Assembly: GCA_030841195.1 (NCBI GenBank)
Contig: JAVEDA010000483.1
Coordinates: forward strand, 1-13,375
DNA: 13,375 nt
Source of the DNA: Actinomycetota bacterium
GTDB lineage: Bacteria; Actinomycetota; Actinomycetes; JACCUZ01
Direction of reading: 5' to 3'
The notes below the pieces were generated by a model. That model had not been told where the DNA came from, made no database searches, and worked only from the letters and a program-made list of their open reading frames with translations. Positions 12,299-13,375 of the stretch are shown here, piece after piece; the stretch's first letter is position 1, and each line of letters starts with the position of its first letter. A program made the translations under genes and the position numbers.

Positions 12299-12790
12299 AT
12301 GGGCGAGTGGACGGCCATGACGGGACGGAACCCGTCGGCGGGGAACCCGTCGGGGGACCCGTGGGAGACGGTCGGGGACCGGTTTGTCACCTTCACCCGC
12401 CTGCATGCGGACGGGGTGCTGCCCGAGGTGCCCTGCGAGGCGTGCGGGTACCCCACCCTGCCCGCGGCCGGTCGCAACCACATCTGCGTGGTGTGCCACT
12501 GGCGGGACGACGGCTCGAGCCGTGACCGGCCGGACGTGCGGAGCATGGAGAACCAGGGCCTCACCCTGCGGCAGGCGGCCGCCCACATCACCGAGACGGG
12601 TGTCTTCGCCTCGCAATGGCACGCGTTGGTCGCCCCGGAGTACTTCGTCCCGGACGTGAAGGCAGCGCGCGCCGAGCTGATGCGGGCCTACGACGGGCTC
12701 GGTCGGACGCCGCTCGATGCCGCCGTCCGGGCGGATGTGCAGTCGCGCAAGACCACCTTCATGTACACGATCGTCCACCTGATGCGCTGA
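12299..12790 (+). CDS. CPCC-like cysteine-rich zinc-ribbon protein
   Basis: The product has 163 residues. The ATG at 12299 has a modest AGGG 7 nt upstream; in-frame ATG 12317 is an alternative. A variable start is followed by C46-E-A-C49-G-Y-P-T-L-P and C63-V-V-C66-H-W-R-D-D-G, the pattern of Cys_rich_CPCC proteins (CPCCGYxTL ... ICPVCxWEDDG) with the first CPCC changed to CEAC. The four cysteines fit one zinc site. A later Asn-x-Gly-Leu-Thr-Leu-Arg-x-Ala segment (85-93) also matches the family. Residues 105-163 are a less familiar helical tail. Function is unknown; proteins of this type often stand alone or near toxin-like genes. The next gene starts 7 nt after the stop. Confidence 0.78.
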   Translation: MGEWTAMTGRNPSAGNPSGDPWETVGDRFVTFTRLHADGVLPEVPCEACGYPTLPAAGRNHICVVCHWRDDGSSRDRPDVRSMENQGLTLRQAAAHITETGVFASQWHALVAPEYFVPDVKAARAELMRAYDGLGRTPLDAAVRADVQSRKTTFMYTIVHLMR

Positions 12791-12797
12791 CTGGGCC

Positions 12798-13375
12798 GTG
12801 ACGTCGTTCAAAGGTTTCTCCGACCAGGCCCTCGAGCTGTACGTCGGGCTCGAGGCCGACAACAGCAAGGAGTTCTGGGCCACCCACAAGGCGGTCTGGG
12901 AAGCCGAGGTCCGCGACCCGATGGTCGCCCTGCTGGCCGCCCTCGAGGTCGAGTTCGGGCCGGGCAAGATGTTCCGGCCGTACCGCGACGTGCGCTTCAG
13001 CAAGGACAAGACGCCCTACAAGACCAGCCAGGCTGCGTTCGTCGGGACCACGCTCGGCATCGGCTACTACGTGCGGCTCGACGCCCACGGCCTGCTCGCG
13101 GGCGGGGGCTGGCGGGCGCACGAGCCCGGGCAGGTCGAGCGCTACCGGGTCGCGGTGGCCGATGAGGAGTCCGGGCCGCCGCTGGTGGCCGCGGTCGACG
13201 CGCTGCGGGCGGCTGGCTTCAGCGTCGAGGGCGACCCGGTCAAGACCCGGCCGAGGGGCTACCCGGCCGACCACCCGAGGCTGGACCTGCTCCGGAACCG
13301 GTCGCTGATGGTGGCGCGCAGCTTCGGCGCGCCGGACTGGCTGGCCACGCCGGGCGCGTTGGACCAGGTACGGAC
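12798..13375 (+). CDS. DUF2461 (TIGR02453 family) protein, partial (3' end outside window)
   Basis: An open frame of 192 codons runs from the GTG at 12798 to the window edge. It begins TSFKGFSDQALELYVGLEADNSKEFW (residues 2-27), then FRPYRDVRFSKDKTPYKTSQAA (59-80) and YYVRLDAHGLLAGGGW (90-105), the conserved blocks of DUF2461: FxGF..., N-x-x-x-W/F-F/W, the R-D-x-R-F-S-K-D-K-T-P-Y-K signature and GGG. These proteins are widespread in bacteria and their function is not established. The GTG lies 7 nt after the CPCC-like stop with no clear ribosome site, so translation may depend on the upstream gene. About 15-30 residues are probably missing at the C-terminus. Confidence 0.92.
   Translation, partial: MTSFKGFSDQALELYVGLEADNSKEFWATHKAVWEAEVRDPMVALLAALEVEFGPGKMFRPYRDVRFSKDKTPYKTSQAAFVGTTLGIGYYVRLDAHGLLAGGGWRAHEPGQVERYRVAVADEESGPPLVAAVDALRAAGFSVEGDPVKTRPRGYPADHPRLDLLRNRSLMVARSFGAPDWLATPGALDQVR

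Overview
The window is very GC-rich, uses GTG starts freely and carries families typical of actinomycetes: an LmeA-like lipid-binding protein, DUF1918, DUF5999, a mycothiol-dependent-type MDMPI enzyme, a SigG-type ECF sigma factor and a cytoplasmic-looking S1C protease. This points to Actinomycetota, perhaps a soil Frankiales/Geodermatophilales relative; the genus cannot be fixed from the sequence. It looks like ordinary chromosome. No tRNA, rRNA, CRISPR array, transposase or phage gene was seen.

Layout. (a) 1-1086: a lipoprotein alpha/beta-hydrolase (minus, cut by the window edge) and a MarR regulator (plus) diverge from a 92-nt region with two related inverted repeats that look like MarR operators; one lies inside the hydrolase promoter. 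(b) 1117-3234, minus: ECF sigma factor, membrane anti-sigma-like protein and a membrane-anchored secreted protein of unknown role. The first two overlap by 11 nt and the third follows 59 nt later. (c) 3356-5246, plus: an O-antigen ligase/polymerase-like membrane protein coupled to a small exported four-cysteine protein, closed by a terminator-like hairpin. (d) 5405-5986: a PlsC-like acyltransferase, meeting a VOC-fold protein (5991-6380, minus) tail to tail. (e) 6536-8166: SigG-type sigma factor with a SnoaL-like tail, overlapping (ATGA) a TIGR03086/MDMPI protein. (f) 8273-9208: HtrA-like protease without signal peptide or membrane anchor. (g) 9342-10909: a same-strand run of DUF5999, two tiny overlapping ORFs, a thioredoxin-fold DipZ-C-like protein lacking the second active-site cysteine, and a 76-aa protein with a repeated YDxAH motif whose end overlaps the LmeA-like gene on the other strand. 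(h) 11717-12298: DUF1918, then about 400 nt with a broken lipoprotein start, two palindromes and a long imperfect hairpin. (i) 12299-13375: a CPCC-like zinc-ribbon protein and a DUF2461 protein (cut by the window end).

The regulatory content is rich: two ECF sigma factors and a MarR switch in 13 kb, with several cell-envelope products. The most unusual non-coding signal is a perfect 16-18 bp palindrome, CGTTCCCGCGGGAACG, present twice exactly and once with one change, always outside genes. Two copies bracket a 79-nt hairpin in a roughly 190-bp element that resembles a small non-autonomous repeat. I did not find a clearly new multi-gene defence or metabolic system.
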